A stretch of DNA of 64,000 bases from Armigeres subalbatus. Its lineage: Eukaryota > Arthropoda > Insecta > Diptera > Culicidae. Shown here piece after piece: positions 46,266-57,329 of the stretch (its first letter is position 1; the number at the start of each line of letters is the position of its first letter). The notes under the pieces were generated by a model. It did no database searches and was not told the DNA's origin. It worked only from the letters and a program-made list of their open reading frames with translations. The stretch spans positions 398,128,042 through 398,192,041 of the forward strand of contig NC_085141.1 in the NCBI RefSeq assembly GCF_024139115.2, given 5' to 3'. The position numbers and the translations under genes were made by a program.

Positions 46266-46680
46266 CTGAGAGAGAGAAGACAGCTCGCTTTGTTTTCGTT
46301 CATCCTAATGTCACCGCGATCCAGTCACTGCGAACCGAAAAAGTAAACACTGCGATGCAACTTCAAATGGTCGTAACCAAAATTATTTATTCGGCGATTT
46401 ATGTTCGCAACTTTTCTTATATCTGCTACAGTGAATTGAACCCGTAATTATCCATGTGAATGATCCCGTATTATGAGAAATCGGGTTTGTTGCACGTAAT
46501 GAAGTTCATAACCATTAAAATCAGCTAATTCAAACAAGTTTTATTGGAGTGAAAAATGTAGCTTCCGACGTTATGAAATGTTACTTTGATTTGTTGAGTT
46601 TCCTCGGTTTCCACACAAATAAAGAAGAAGAAGACATAGTAAATAAACGATCTGTCAGTGAGCTGGCTTCTCTCTCTCAG
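46266..46680. mobile_element. 415-bp hAT-type MITE, copy 2
   Basis: Same family and orientation as 44342-44757, with a perfect 8-bp duplication GGCTTGAT (46258-46265 and 46681-46688). That confirms the borders and hAT-type insertion. The two copies lie 1.5 kb apart as independent insertions, because their flanks differ. Confidence 0.92.
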
Positions 46681-46904
46681 GGCTTGATATTGTAATAATA
46701 GCTCCGTCCAGAAATTAGTTTTAAGTAGTTTTGTAAAAGCATCTTCTACGCAATATTTAACGAACAAAACAGTTTGGTACCCCGCAATACCCCGCAGTAA
46801 AACATCATACACTACACTATTGAACTCTTAAGCTTTGAGGACCATGAATAAAATTCTTCCAAAATTCACCATTTTGTAAGACACGTGAATTATAAAAATT
46901 GCCC

Positions 46905-47275
46905 ATTTTTGGCTTTCTCGTGTACTAAGTATACGTAGAAGCTATATGATCGCTCTAAAGGCATTGAAAAAAAGCCTTAACACTCATAGTGTTGTAACCG
47001 ATCGACTCAGTTCGAAGAATGGAGGTGATGTCAGTGTGTACGTGTGTGTGAATGTCTGTATGTATGTGAGCAAAAATGGTCTTAACTCTTTTTTAAGCAC
47101 TTACTCTTAACCGATTTACTCGCAACAAGTTTCATTCGTCAAAGAACGTTGTTCCATTGTTCCCTATCAAAAATAGGCTGGATCGGACTATGGGCACAAA
47201 AGTTATGGCCAAAATACATTTTTTTTATAATGTACGAGAAAGACTACATTACCGCTAGGAGGATTACTATTGATT
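46905..47275 (+). mobile_element. Dispersed mosquito repeat with CTTTCTCGT ends
   Basis: CTTTCTCGTGTACTAAGTAT near 46914 and ACGAGAAAGACTACATTACC near 47231 border the repeat. Inside are GATCGACTCAGTTCG and a GTGTGTGTG/TATGTATGT microsatellite. The same parts appear in opposite order and strand at 63150-63712. It is non-coding. Confidence 0.65.
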
Positions 47276-47279
47276 GGTA

Positions 47280-47800
47280 AACTTCTTATTTTTCAATTTT
47301 AATCTGAGTTACTCAATAATGCCACTTTAATTGAATTTGGTGACGAACACAATTTACATAACATTTTAAGGGGGAGGGTTATGTCTTAACGTTGCGCATA
47401 TTTCAAGAAAAAAATCATTTGTCATATAAAAAGCGTTACGCAGTGAGAAGGGAAGTTGTTCAAAATTTACAATTTTGACATTACTACATTATAGGAGCGA
47501 ATTACAGATTTAACCATAACGTGTTGGATGAGTAGGGTATTGAATAACTCCTTGGCACAATACCTTTTTATAATTATGAAAGAAATCTTAATGAAATATC
47601 AAATAAATGAAATTACATTTTGTTGATGTCACAATATGACGCTAATTGAATCTGTTATACCCTCCTTTGTTGGTTTAATAAGTTCTACTCAGGGAATTTT
47701 CAACACCAGAAGCTGATAGTGGTTTCTTGATCATTTTAGGAAATCTGTGTTGCGTCCATTTGGCCGAAAGGTATTACCTACAGGGAGTTTAGTGACAACA
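47280..47800. other. No feature recognised
   Basis: AT-rich DNA between a dispersed repeat and the LINE. A single CATTTGGCCGAAAGG word near 47757 is a stray of the 17-bp repeat family. Confidence 0.4.
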
Positions 47801-47816
47801 GATCGGGCGTAAATTT

Positions 47817-48929
47817 TTGGCGCCCGGGACCCGAAGCCACAGCCGTCGATCCGCTGGATGTTTCCTCGGAAGAAATTATAGCTATGGAATAAGCAGTCAT
47901 CTACCTCTCATCAGCCCTGCACCGGGACGCAAACTTGCCGCAAGCTTTAAGGAAGCCCCTATTCCTCTTACCGCAGTCGAGCCTATCCTGCCTGCGATCT
48001 TCAGCCGTTCCGGTCCTGCGTGTGAGTTGGGAGACGGGGTCTTCCGAATTCCTTCTTCAGGCAAGTACAATGTTCGTCCGTGCATTTCTGTCCCTGATGT
48101 ATTTGTCGCTTCTAGTCATCTACGATCATCAAACCAGCTGCTTTCCACTTCCACGACGTGCACTTGTACAGTATGCAGTCCCAAGAAAGCTCCTATCGTC
48201 TCAAGCACCACTGAATATCTCCATTCAACGTCGACTAGCCATCAAAATTCTTCAAGCCAACGTATTCGTTTTCCAATCGAGCTGAAACCGGGACGCACAT
48301 CTGCGGCTAGCCCAAAGGAAGCCCCTATTCCGCTCAGCGCAGTCGAGCCTCCGCTGCCAGCATCCAATAGTCGTCCCGGTCCTGCGTCTGAGCTGGAAGA
48401 TGGGGTCTTTCGAACTCCTACCGCAGGCAAGTATCATGTCATTCTGAGCTTTTCGTACTCTGAATCCAATGCTAATTCCAGTCTACCCGCAACTAACAAC
48501 AACTGGACACCGACACGAATTAGCGTTTCCGATGAAATTACCGAAGCTTGCATCACAGACAATCAATTTGCTTCAGGCCTGCCTTTTTCAATTTCTTCCA
48601 ACGGGACACCGGGACGCATATCTGCCGCACGCCTCAAGGAAGCCCCTACTCCTCTCAGCTTAGTCGAGCCCCCGCTGCCAGCGACCAGCAGCCGTCCCGG
48701 TCCTTTGTCTGAGGTGGAAGATGGGGTCTTCCGAAATCCTACATCCGGCAAGTACAACCAGTTACCGGTATTTTCCGTACCTGAGAGTGTCTCGATTTCC
48801 AGTGCTTCCACTTCCGCCTCACGAGAGTTGAGTTCTCCTCAACCGCTTGTTTCCGATGTAAGGACTGCTGCCTCAGTATCTTCGAATATTTTGGTATACT
48901 ACCTTGGCCTTGTGCGATGGCTGCTATGA
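47817..48929 (+). pseudogene. ORF1 of a CR1/T1-like LINE
   Basis: An open frame of about 370 codons without a clear start codon (47817 is TTG), so the 5' end is missing or altered. It contains three copies of a roughly 45-residue module: PGR..A...KEAPIPL..VEP.LPA....PGP..E.EDGVFR.P..GKYN (about residues 31-85, 157-210 and 264-317). Between them it is Ser/Thr/Pro-rich. ORF1 products of this LINE group bind RNA or chaperone nucleic acid; here no zinc knuckle is visible. The frame overlaps the start of the endonuclease remnant in another frame. Confidence 0.6.
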
Positions 48930-51336
48930 CGTGTACGCGTTTACCGAAACCTGGCTCAACGATAAGACCTCTACAAATCAACTGTTCGACGACTCATACT
49001 CCGTTTATCGACAAGACAGGTCACTTTTCAATAGCAACAAATGAATGCAGTCGAAAATGAAAACGATCGAATACTTGACCTTTGCTTCGTTAGCGACGAA
49101 CTGCGCGAGAGCTGTTCGATTATACAGGCTCCATCTCCGCTCGTTAAAATCGGTCGACATCATCCTCCCATACTGACACATCTTAAGATAAATCCGTACT
49201 GTCGCTTCTACGAGCCGTCTGAAAGCGTTTCGTACGACTTTAATAAGGCCAATTTCAACGGCATGAATGATTTTCTTGCACACGTTGACTGGGACGCTAT
49301 TCTTCAAGACTCCGACGCCGATCTCGCTGCATCGACTGTGTCAAGTATATTACTGTACGCTATTGATCAGTTCGTTCCGCTGAAATCCGTATCCAAACCG
49401 GTTAAGCCAGCCTGGTCTAATGCTCACCTCAAAAACCTCAAAAGAGTGAAACGCGCGGCTCTCAGACAACATAGCAAGTATCGTTCTGATTCTACAAGAG
49501 CCAGTTATTTGAAGGCAAACTCTGACTATCAGCAACTCAATGACCACCTTTATAACGTCTTTCAAAATCGTCTACAAAGTCGACTCAAGACTAACCCTAA
49601 AAGTTTTTGGCGGTACGTCAACGACCAACGAAAGGAATCAGGACTGCCCTCTTCGATGACAGATGGTTTATGCGAAGCCGAAACTACCCACGACATGGTC
49701 AATTTGTTTCGTTCCCAATTCAGTAGTGTCTTTACAAATGAGCACCTCGACCTCAGGCTGTAGCCAACGCTACCAGGAATATTCCCGTTTTGAAGCCGCT
49801 GAGGAGCCGTTCTTCGCTACCGACGATAATGTAATAACGGCTAGTAAGGATTTGAAAACTTCAATTGGATGCGGCCCGGATGGTATTCCGTCTCTTATTG
49901 TGAAACGCTGCGCTGATACGCTTGCAAAGCCGTTAGCTGCAGTATTCAACCTCTCATTGACTACCGGATTATTTCCGAACTGCTGGAAACAATCATATTT
50001 ATTCCCAGTTTTCAAAAAGGATGCAAGAGGACTGTTTCAAATTACCGGGAATAGCTGCGCTAAGCGCCATTTCTAAGCTGTTTGAACTGATTATTCTCAA
50101 AGAATTGGTTCAAAAGTATGCACATTACATATCGAACGACCAACACGGGTTTATGCCTAAAAGATCGACGACTACTAACCTAACGTGTTTCACTTCCTTT
50201 GTAATTCGACAAATGGAGAGTGGCCATCAGGTGGATGCCATTTATACAGACCTTTCCGCAGCATTCGACAAGATGAATCATCAGATCGCCATTGCGAAAT
50301 TTGACAAATTAGGCATTAATAACTCCATGCTCGGTTGGCTTCAATCCTATTTAACTGGACGGAGTATGGCGGTTAAAATCGGAGATGACATTTCACTGCC
50401 CTTTCCGGTTTGTTCTGGCGTTCCACAGGGCAGCCATTTGGGTCCTTTTTATTCCTGTTGTATATGAACGACGTTAATTTTGTGCTCAAATGCCTTAAAC
50501 TATCGTATGCCGACGACATGAAGCTATATTACTCTATAAAGCATCCTCAAGATGCAATGTTTCTGCAACAACAATTCGAAGTGTTTGCTGAATGGTGCCG
50601 CATAAACCGAATGACATTAAATGTCGCAAAATGTTCTGTCATATCCTTCGGCCGCAAACATTCGCTCTTCCCATTCGACTACGCTTTGGGAGATATTCAG
50701 CTTCAACGCGAATCGACAGTCAAGGATCTCGGAGTTTTGATCGACTCGAAAATGACATTCAAGGATCATGTAGCATATATCGTTTCGAAGGCATCTTCAC
50801 AACTAGGCTTCCTGTTTCGCTTTGCCAAGAAATTCCGGGATGTGTACTGTCTGAAATCACTGTTTTGTGCAACCGTTCGCCCAATCTTGGAGTACTCATC
50901 AGTTGTCTGGGCTCCGTATTACCAAAACGAAGCTCAGCGCATCGAAGCTATCCAGAGAAAATTCGTGCGCTTCGCTCTGCGACATCTAAGGTGGAGAGAT
51001 CCGCTCAACCTACCAAGCTACAGTAGCCGTTGTCAGCTTATTAACCTCGACTCTCTTGATGCAAGGCGTAACGTGGCTAAGGCCTGCTTCATCGGTGATC
51101 TTCTACAAGGAAACATTGACTGCCCTACGTTGCTCAGCTTGCTGGACATCAACACTCGCCGCCGTAATCTCCGATCGCACTCGTTCATCAATCTCCCTGC
51201 AGCCAGAACTAACTATGGACTACATGAGCCGGTCCGAAGCATGTCCCGCTTATTCAATACGTGTTATTCTGTGTTTGATTTTAATGTGTCGCGAGAAACA
51301 AATAAGTGTAATTTTCAGTATATTTTTCGCTCTTGA
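48895..51336 (+). pseudogene. ORF2 (endonuclease/reverse transcriptase) of a CR1/T1-like LINE, broken
   Basis: The endonuclease is reduced to a short N-terminal piece with DVYAFTETWLND, ending in TGA at 49042-49044. It jumps directly to the domain end (ENDRILDLCFVSDEL, 49053 on), so most of the domain is deleted. The linker ORF (49041-49763) and three overlapping frames (49663-50076, 50021-50467, 50410-51336) carry the reverse transcriptase: CGPDGIPSLIVK, YTDLSAAFDKMNH, SGVPQGSHLGPF and the catalytic SYADDMKLYYS near 50497. The usual C-terminal region of this group follows. Frameshifts at about 49765, 50045 and 50440 make it non-functional. Confidence 0.8.
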
Positions 51337-51416
51337 CTATAAGCTAACGTATGTACGTAGTTAATGTATTTATTTTAAGATAGCGGTCATTGGGGTGTCT
51401 ATTTCACCTGTTGACA

Positions 51417-51450
51417 ATAAATAAATAATAATAATAATAATAATAATTTG
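51417..51450 (+). repeat. (AATAA/AAT)n 3' tail of the LINE
   Basis: AATAAATAAATAATAATAATAATAATAA follows the LINE's last stop codon by about 80 nt and marks its 3' end. A second TA-rich tail of the same style ends the RTE-like copy at 53076. Confidence 0.8.
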
Positions 51451-51712
51451 TCTGTAACACGAATATACAGTTTATATGACCATTAGTATTTTATCCAGCA
51501 TCAAACAGGCTTATTGCAAGCCAAAAAGTGACCAAATTCCTTTGGTTTTGTAAAATATGACAAAAATCGATACTATGCCGAAAATTGGCCCCATACCCCA
51601 TTGAAAGCACAGAAAAAATATTTTTCTTTTCCATCTATGTTTTTATGATGAATACCACTGTTTATTGCAGGATTCATAATTTTGGTCAAAAATACCTCTT
51701 TTTTTCCTATTG

Positions 51713-51951
51713 TGTAGTGTACTGAATTACTAATAACTTACTATATAGAGTGTAATCAAGTGTCATTTGACACTATCGCTATAACTATAGCGTCTGATAT
51801 TGAATTTGTAGTTGTGAACGTGTGTAAAAATAGAAATGATGGTAAATATAAACCAGCAGTGATGAGCTGAGCTCATTCCTGTACTGGACGTATACTTGGA
51901 AGTAGTCTTTAAAGTTTAGCTCCGAAAATCTTATATAAGCAGTACATTTCA
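51713..51951 (+). repeat. 5' LTR, truncated at its start
   Basis: Begins at AGTGTACTGAATTACTAATA, lacking about 45 bp present at the start of the 3' LTR. It ends AGTACATTTCA just before the primer-binding site. It differs from the 3' LTR at only a handful of positions. Confidence 0.85.
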
Positions 51952-52289
51952 ACTGGCGACGAGACAAATCAGTTAAAAGATTGTGTTCTAAAGCGGTAAA
52001 AAAAAGTGGTGATTTCGTACTCTGGCCCCAACGTGAGTCGCTGCAGCTAATTGTCGGAAGAACGGTATCTAAGGTCTCAAAAGTTAAAATACCGGGTTCA
52101 TCGGAATTTCGGTCCAACTTCCTCAAACGACGTAGACGTGTTGGAGATCCGGTGGGTCGCTTCCCTACAGACTTGACAGTGGCCATTGGGATTTAGAAGT
52201 GAGTATAGTGGAAGAGATTATTCTTTCAAATTTGGCTATTGTTGGGATTTCCCGGCATGGTGATACAATCAAGACAAAAGCTTATGGGA

Positions 52290-52432
52290 ACAGTATTGTG
52301 TGATAATTGACGGTTGTAACAACAATCATTGTTTAACATTATCCATTGTGTGACAATAGCCACTGTGCGACAATAACCGCTGTGTGATAATAATTACTGT
52401 GTGACAATAACTATTGTACTGGATCACAGATA
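52290..52432 (+). repeat. Leader tandem repeat of the LTR element
   Basis: CATTGTGTGACAATA, CACTGTGCGACAATA, GCTGTGTGATAATAA and similar words repeat about every 20-22 bp in the untranslated leader between the primer-binding site and gag. Units contain a short inverted motif, TTGTGTGACAA. Confidence 0.7.
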
Positions 52433-53092
52433 GTAAAACGCGGTGTGCCTTCGGTACCATTTTTTAACTAAAAATAATACAGTGAAACAAAACAAAAACG
52501 ATAAAGTTTTGAAGATTTTGTTATTATATTTTATTAATAACTTATTTTTTGTATCGTTCATTACGATTGATTGCTGATTGACACAATAAACTCTGCTCAG
52601 TGGCAAGAGCCGTTGTTCTATGCAACGAGGACCCTCCGGTGTATAAGGACGAGCGTAGAACGAGTAATCGACGCCTTTGACGGTCGTGTCAATTTCCGTT
52701 CCAATCGCTGGCTAACTGGCTAGTGCGGGTGAAGTTGCGGATATCTGGTAAGCTACCCTATATTTTTGTGCTTTTTGGTGTAACTTAATGAATGGGCCGA
52801 GCGTCTAGCATCTGTTTTTCGGTTGAATAAAATTCAAGATACGGATAAGAAAGACTACTTTGCCACATTATGTGGACCAGCAGTTTATAGTGAAATCAAA
52901 TTACTTTTTCCCAACAATAAATTTGAAGACATTGATTTTGAAGAAATGATAAAAAAGTTGAAAGTAGGTTTGATAAGACTGAGTCTTATATGATTCAGAG
53001 ATCGCTGAAACTTATCAGTTAGCAGAGAAATTGGGGCAAAGTAATCAGAGGGGTCCGGTGAAGAGTCGTCTTGGTCTATTATTATTATTTAT

Positions 53093-54825
53093 TCAGACTA
53101 AGGCCGAAGTAGCCTGTGCGGTATATAAGAGTCTTCTCCATTCGGATCGGTCCATGGCTACACGTCGCCAACCACGCAGTCTACGGAGGGTCCGCAAGTC
53201 ATCTTCCACCTGATCGATCCACCTTGCCCGCTGCGCACCTCGCCTTCTTGTGCCCGTCGGATCGTTGTCGAGAACCATTTTCACCGGGTTACTGTCCGAC
53301 ATTCTGGCTACGTGCCCGGCCCACCGCAGTCGTCCGATTTTCGCAGTGTGAACGATGGATGGTTCTCCCAACAGCTGATGCAACTCGTGGTTCATTCGCC
53401 TCCTCCACGTACCGTCCGCCATCTGCACCCCACCATAGATGGTACGCAGCACTTTCCTTTCGAAAACTCCAAGTGCGCGTTGGTCCTCCACGAGCATCGT
53501 CCAGGTCTCGTGTCCGTAGAGGACTACCGGTCTAATGAGCGTTTTGTAGATTGTCAGTTTGGTACGGCGGCGAACTCTATTCGATCGGAGCGTCTTGCGG
53601 AGTCCAAAGTACGTACAATTTCCAGCCACTATGCGTCTCCGAATTTCTCTGCTGGTGTCATTTTCGGCAGTCACCAGTGAGCCCAAGTACACAAATTCTT
53701 CTACCACCTCGATTTCATCACCACCGATGCAAACTCGCGGTGGGTGGCTCACATTGTCTTCTCTTGAACCTCTTCCTATCATGTACTTCGTCTTCGACGT
53801 GTTGATGACTAGTCCGATCCGCTTAGCTTCCCTCTTCAGTCTGATGTAGGCTTCCTCCATCTTCTCAAAGTTACGTGCCATAATATCTTTGTCGTCGGCG
53901 AAGCCAAATAGCTGGACGGACTTATTGAAAATTGTACCACTCGTGTTAATCCCTGCTCTTCGTATTACCCCTTCCAAAGCGATGTTGAATAGCAGACACG
54001 AAAGACCATCACCTTGCCGTAACCCTCTGCGGGTTTCGAAGGGACTCGAGAATGCTCCTGAAACTCGAACTACGCACAACACCCGATCCATCGTCGCTTT
54101 GATCAACCGTGTCAGTTTATCCGGAAATCCGTGTTTGTGCATTAGCTGCCATAGCTGGTCCCGATCGATTGTATCATATGCAGCTTTGAAGTCGATGATT
54201 AGATGATGTGTGAGCACGTTGTATTCGCGGCATTTCTGCAGTACTTGGCGAATGGCGAACACCTGGTCCGTGGTGGAGCGTTCGCCCATAAAACCCGCCA
54301 GGTACTGCCCCACGAACTCCCTTGAAGTCTAGTGCTAGTCGACTAAATTTGGGAGGGTATCTTGTAGGCGGCGTTCAGTAATGCAATTGCGCGGTAGCTG
54401 TTACAATCCAGCTTATCGCCCTTTTTGTAGATGGGACACACGACACCTTCCATCCACTCCTGCGGCAAAACTTCCTCCTCCCAAATCTTGGTAATGACCC
54501 AGTGCAGCGCTCTAGCCAGTGCCTCACCACCTTGTTTAAATAGCTTTCCTGGTAGTTGGTCAACCCCAGGGGCTTTGTTGTTCTTCAGCCGGCCAATCTC
54601 CTCCTGGATTTCCTGGAGATTCGGAGCCGGTAAGATTAAGTCCTGCGCGCGTTCTCCCAGGTCCATCACCATACCGCCATCTTCGTCTGCCACATCGCCA
54701 TTCAGGTGTTCTTCGTAGTGCTGCCGCCACCTTTGGATCACCTCACGCTCGTTTGTAAGAAGGTTCCCGTTTATGTCCTTACACATATCAGGCTGTGGCA
54801 CGTGGCCCTTACGTGAACGGTTCAA
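53093..54825 (-). pseudogene. Reverse transcriptase part of the RTE-like LINE
   Basis: Two frames make up the domain. 54343-54825 has NNKAPGVDQLPGKLFKQGG, EWMEGVVCPIYKKGD and YRAIALLN. 53093-54313 has GFMGERSTTDQVFAIRQ, IDFKAAYDTIDRDQLW, RRGLRQGDGLSCLLFNIALE, the catalytic GFADDKDIMAR and a C-terminal LRWAGHVARM. Stops and a frameshift near 54315-54342 break it. FADD in place of YADD is common in this clade. Confidence 0.88.
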
Positions 54826-55025
54826 CTTTTATCATAGAACTTTTGTGTGTTATTAGCGCGATACAGTTGCTCCGTCTCTTCACGGTCTCGATCTTCCTGC
54901 TGGCGCTTTTTCCTCCGGAAAATCGAGTTTTGTCTGTTCCGTGCCCATTTATACCGTGCCTCGTTCGCCCTCGTGCGGTGTTGCAGCAATCTCGCCCATG
55001 CTGCATTCTTCTCTTCCACTAACTG
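54822..55025 (-). pseudogene. Linker between endonuclease and RT of the RTE-like LINE
   Basis: A charged, probably helical segment (RRKKRQQEDRDREETEQLYR) connects the two domains. It starts just after the stop codon at 55026 and runs into another stop before the RT frame. Confidence 0.75.
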
Positions 55026-56129
55026 CTAACATTCGCCGTCATACCAGTCATTTCTCTGATCCGGGGACACCGTGCCAAGTGCAGCGGTTGCGGTGCTACC
55101 AATGGCGGATCGAATATCTCTCCAGCCATCTTCAAGAGACGCTGCGCCTAGCTGCTCTTCCGTTGGGAGTGCCACTTCCAGCTGCTGCGCGTATTCTTGG
55201 GCTAGTCTAGCGTCTTGTAGTCGCCCAATGTTAAGCCGCGGCGTCCGACTTCGACGCGTGTTGTACACCGTCGAGAGTTTTGAGCGCAGGCATACTGCAA
55301 CGAGGTAGTGGTCGGATTCAATATTCGCACTGCGGTAAGTGCGGACGTTCGTGATGTCGGAGAAGAATTTACCGATTAGAACATGGTCGATTTGGTTTTC
55401 CGTTTCTTGGTTAGGTGATCTCAATGTGGCCTTGTGGATATTTTTGCGGGGAAAGAAGGTGCTTCGAACTACCATTCCGCGGGAGGCTGCGAAGTTTATG
55501 CATCGTTGGCCGTTGTCATTCGATACGATGTGCAGACTATCCGGTCCGATAACCGGTCTATACATTTCCTCCCTTCCTACCTGCGCGTTCATGTCACCGA
55601 TGACGATTTTAACGTCCCGCAGTGGGCATCCATCGTATGTCTGCTCCAGCTGTGCGTAGAACACTTCTTTCTCGTCGTCGGGTCTCCCTTCGTGTGGGCA
55701 GTGCACGTTGATGATGCTATAGTTGAAGAAACGGCCTTTAATCCTCAGCTTGCACATCCTTGCGTTGATTGGCTGCCACTCAATCACGCGTTGGCGCATC
55801 TTACCCAGCACTATGAAGCCGGTTCCCAGCTCGTTGGTGGTGCCACAGCTTTGGTAGAAGGTAGCCGCTCGATGCCCGCTTTTCCACACTTTTTGTCCTG
55901 TCCAGCAAATCTCCTGCAGCGCCACGACGTCGAAGTTGCGGGGATGTAATTCATCGTAGATCATCCTGTCGCAACCTGCGAAACCTAGCGACTTGCAATT
56001 CCATGTTCCAAGCTTCCAATCGTGATCCTGTATTCGTCGCCTAGGTCTTTGCCGATTATATCGAGTCGCATTATCTCTTATATTGTTCGTAATGATTGGT
56101 TTTCTAGGCGGCTTATTGGGCCTGCGCAA
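55026..56129 (-). pseudogene. Endonuclease part of the RTE-like LINE
   Basis: Of AP-endonuclease type: LGTWNCKSLGF near the start, VVALQEICWTG with the catalytic Glu, INVHCPHEG, VIGDMNAQVG, and near the end IDHVLIG and ESDHYLVAV with the Asp/His pair. The frame ends in a stop at 55026, right where the linker to the reverse transcriptase begins (QLVEEKNAAW). A single nonsense change therefore separates the two domains. Confidence 0.85.
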
Positions 56130-56699
56130 ACCTCCTGTCTCGTCGGAGGGCCGTCGTGTCAGGGCTGTTTAGCGTCCCACCTAACACCAGGACTTGGGCT
56201 TGTGCGCTTTGAGCGGCACACGGTCGCTTTGGTGGGGCCTACTTGCGGATACATGCAGCTTTTTATAGAGGTTTAACAGGGCCCACTGCCAAACCACACC
56301 ACATCCTAGGCAGGCCCCACAACTCACAGATGGCCTGGGGAGGGATCGTCAAAGTCGTCTTGGTTACCAGCCGCAAAAATGGCAGCGACCATATAATAAG
56401 CAGAAACACTTTAGCTGGAACAAAGGGTCTCCTAAAAATAGAGAATTCATTGAGAATAGAACCTGTGATTTTTGTGGTGTGAAAGGGCACTTGAAACGCA
56501 AATGTTTCAAATTGAAAAACCTTAAAAGAGACTCGGTACAATTTGTTGATGAATGGAAAACGGAGAACGGCATTGACAGAGATGGAGACAGCAGCATTAG
56601 TGGACTATTCAACCGACTTAGAACTGACAAATCTGATAGTGAGGACGACGACATGGACGCAGGTGGAAATTGGAAGCGTGCGAACAACAGCTCATCGCA

Positions 56700-56971
56700 C
56701 TCAAATACGCCCGTTTACTAAGCCGGACTTGCTTGATCGGCCTAACGTGATGCTCCCTACGTCGAAAACCCGCAGCATGGCAAGAACGAATAGTGAACCG
56801 GCAGAGGTACCTGCACCGGCCACTGGTTATGATGAACCTGTAGCGGATCTAGGGATGCCATCTCGCGATAGACGGAAGAGGACGATAGAAGACACTACAC
56901 CCATTACATTGAGGCGTTCGAAGCGATTTAAATTCAGTAAGACTGATCCGGACTTCGTGTACTTTACCTAG
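56700..56971 (+). pseudogene. C-terminal Pol-like end of the LTR element
   Basis: An open frame ending at 56971 is Pro/Arg-rich and contains TLRRSKRFKFSKTDPDFVYF. From memory, this resembles the RRS/RxR-type C-terminal tails of retrotransposon Pol proteins. It directly abuts the gag end in another frame, so nearly all of pol has been deleted. Confidence 0.5.
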
Positions 56972-57047
56972 AACCTTAAGTGTGAATTAATGTTCATTCG
57001 AATTTGAGATTATAATTAGGGCGAAACATTTCGAAGGGTGAAGAAGA

Positions 57048-57329
57048 TGTTGTGTTCTGAGCGCATTCTGGAATTGACACTGAACTCAATATAGTGTACT
57101 GAATTACTAATAACTTACTATATAGAGTGTAATCAAGTGTCATTTGACACTATCGCTATAACTGTGGCGCCTGATATTGAATTTGTAGTTGTGAACGTGT
57201 GTAAAAATAGAAATGATGGTAAATATAAACCAGCAGTGATGAGCTGAGCTCATTCCTGTACTGGACGTATACTTGGAAGTAAGTCTTTAAAGTTAAGCTC
57301 CGAAAATCTATTATAAGCGGTACATTTCA
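57048..57329 (+). repeat. 3' LTR, complete (282 bp)
   Basis: TGTTGTGTTCTGAGCGCATT marks the start and AGCGGTACATTTCA the end. The first part also survives alone at 42419-42475. Confidence 0.85.

Larger units (their letters stand above)
53076..56352 (-). mobile_element. Near full-length RTE-like LINE, 3,277 bp
   Basis: The element reads on the minus strand and ends at its 3' side in AATAAATAATAATAATAG. It is flanked by a perfect 12-bp target duplication AGTCGTCTTGGT (53064-53075 and 56353-56364). It has a GC-rich 5' region (56130-56352), an endonuclease, and a reverse transcriptase with damage. JAM1-type RTE elements of Aedes are the closest group I recall; I could not confirm identity. Confidence 0.88.
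52785..56720 (+). pseudogene. Gag remnant of the LTR element, split by a LINE
   Basis: Before the LINE (52785-53063) the translated segment reads EWAERLASVF and LFPNNKFEDIDFEEMIKKLK, typical of Ty3/gypsy capsid-region sequences, with frame damage near 52970. After it (from 56353) the frame continues into a zinc knuckle CDFCGVKGHLKRKC (CX2CX4HX4C) at about 56467-56508. An acidic tail follows. The frame is continuous across the LINE target site, which shows the LINE interrupted a previously intact gag. Confidence 0.75.
51713..57329 (+). mobile_element. Internally deleted Ty3/gypsy-type LTR retrotransposon
   Basis: Two LTR copies (51713-51951 truncated at its 5' end; 57048-57329 complete, TG...CA) are about 95% alike. 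After the first LTR comes TGGCGACGAGAC (51954-51965), a plausible tRNA primer-binding site. Before the second lies a purine tract GAAGGGTGAAGAAGA. Gag remnants and a C-terminal Pol-like end remain, but protease, reverse transcriptase, RNase H and integrase are absent, so it could only have moved with help. The RTE-like LINE at 53076-56352 inserted later. Confidence 0.8.

Noticed and set aside
47811..47835. TTTTTGGCGCCCGGGACC as an LTR-type primer-binding site
   Set aside because: No LTR precedes it and the sequence downstream is a LINE ORF1; the resemblance is probably coincidental.
53116..55949. Several plus-strand ORFs of 70-170 codons opposite the RTE-like LINE
   Set aside because: They are antisense shadows of the minus-strand endonuclease and reverse transcriptase frames.
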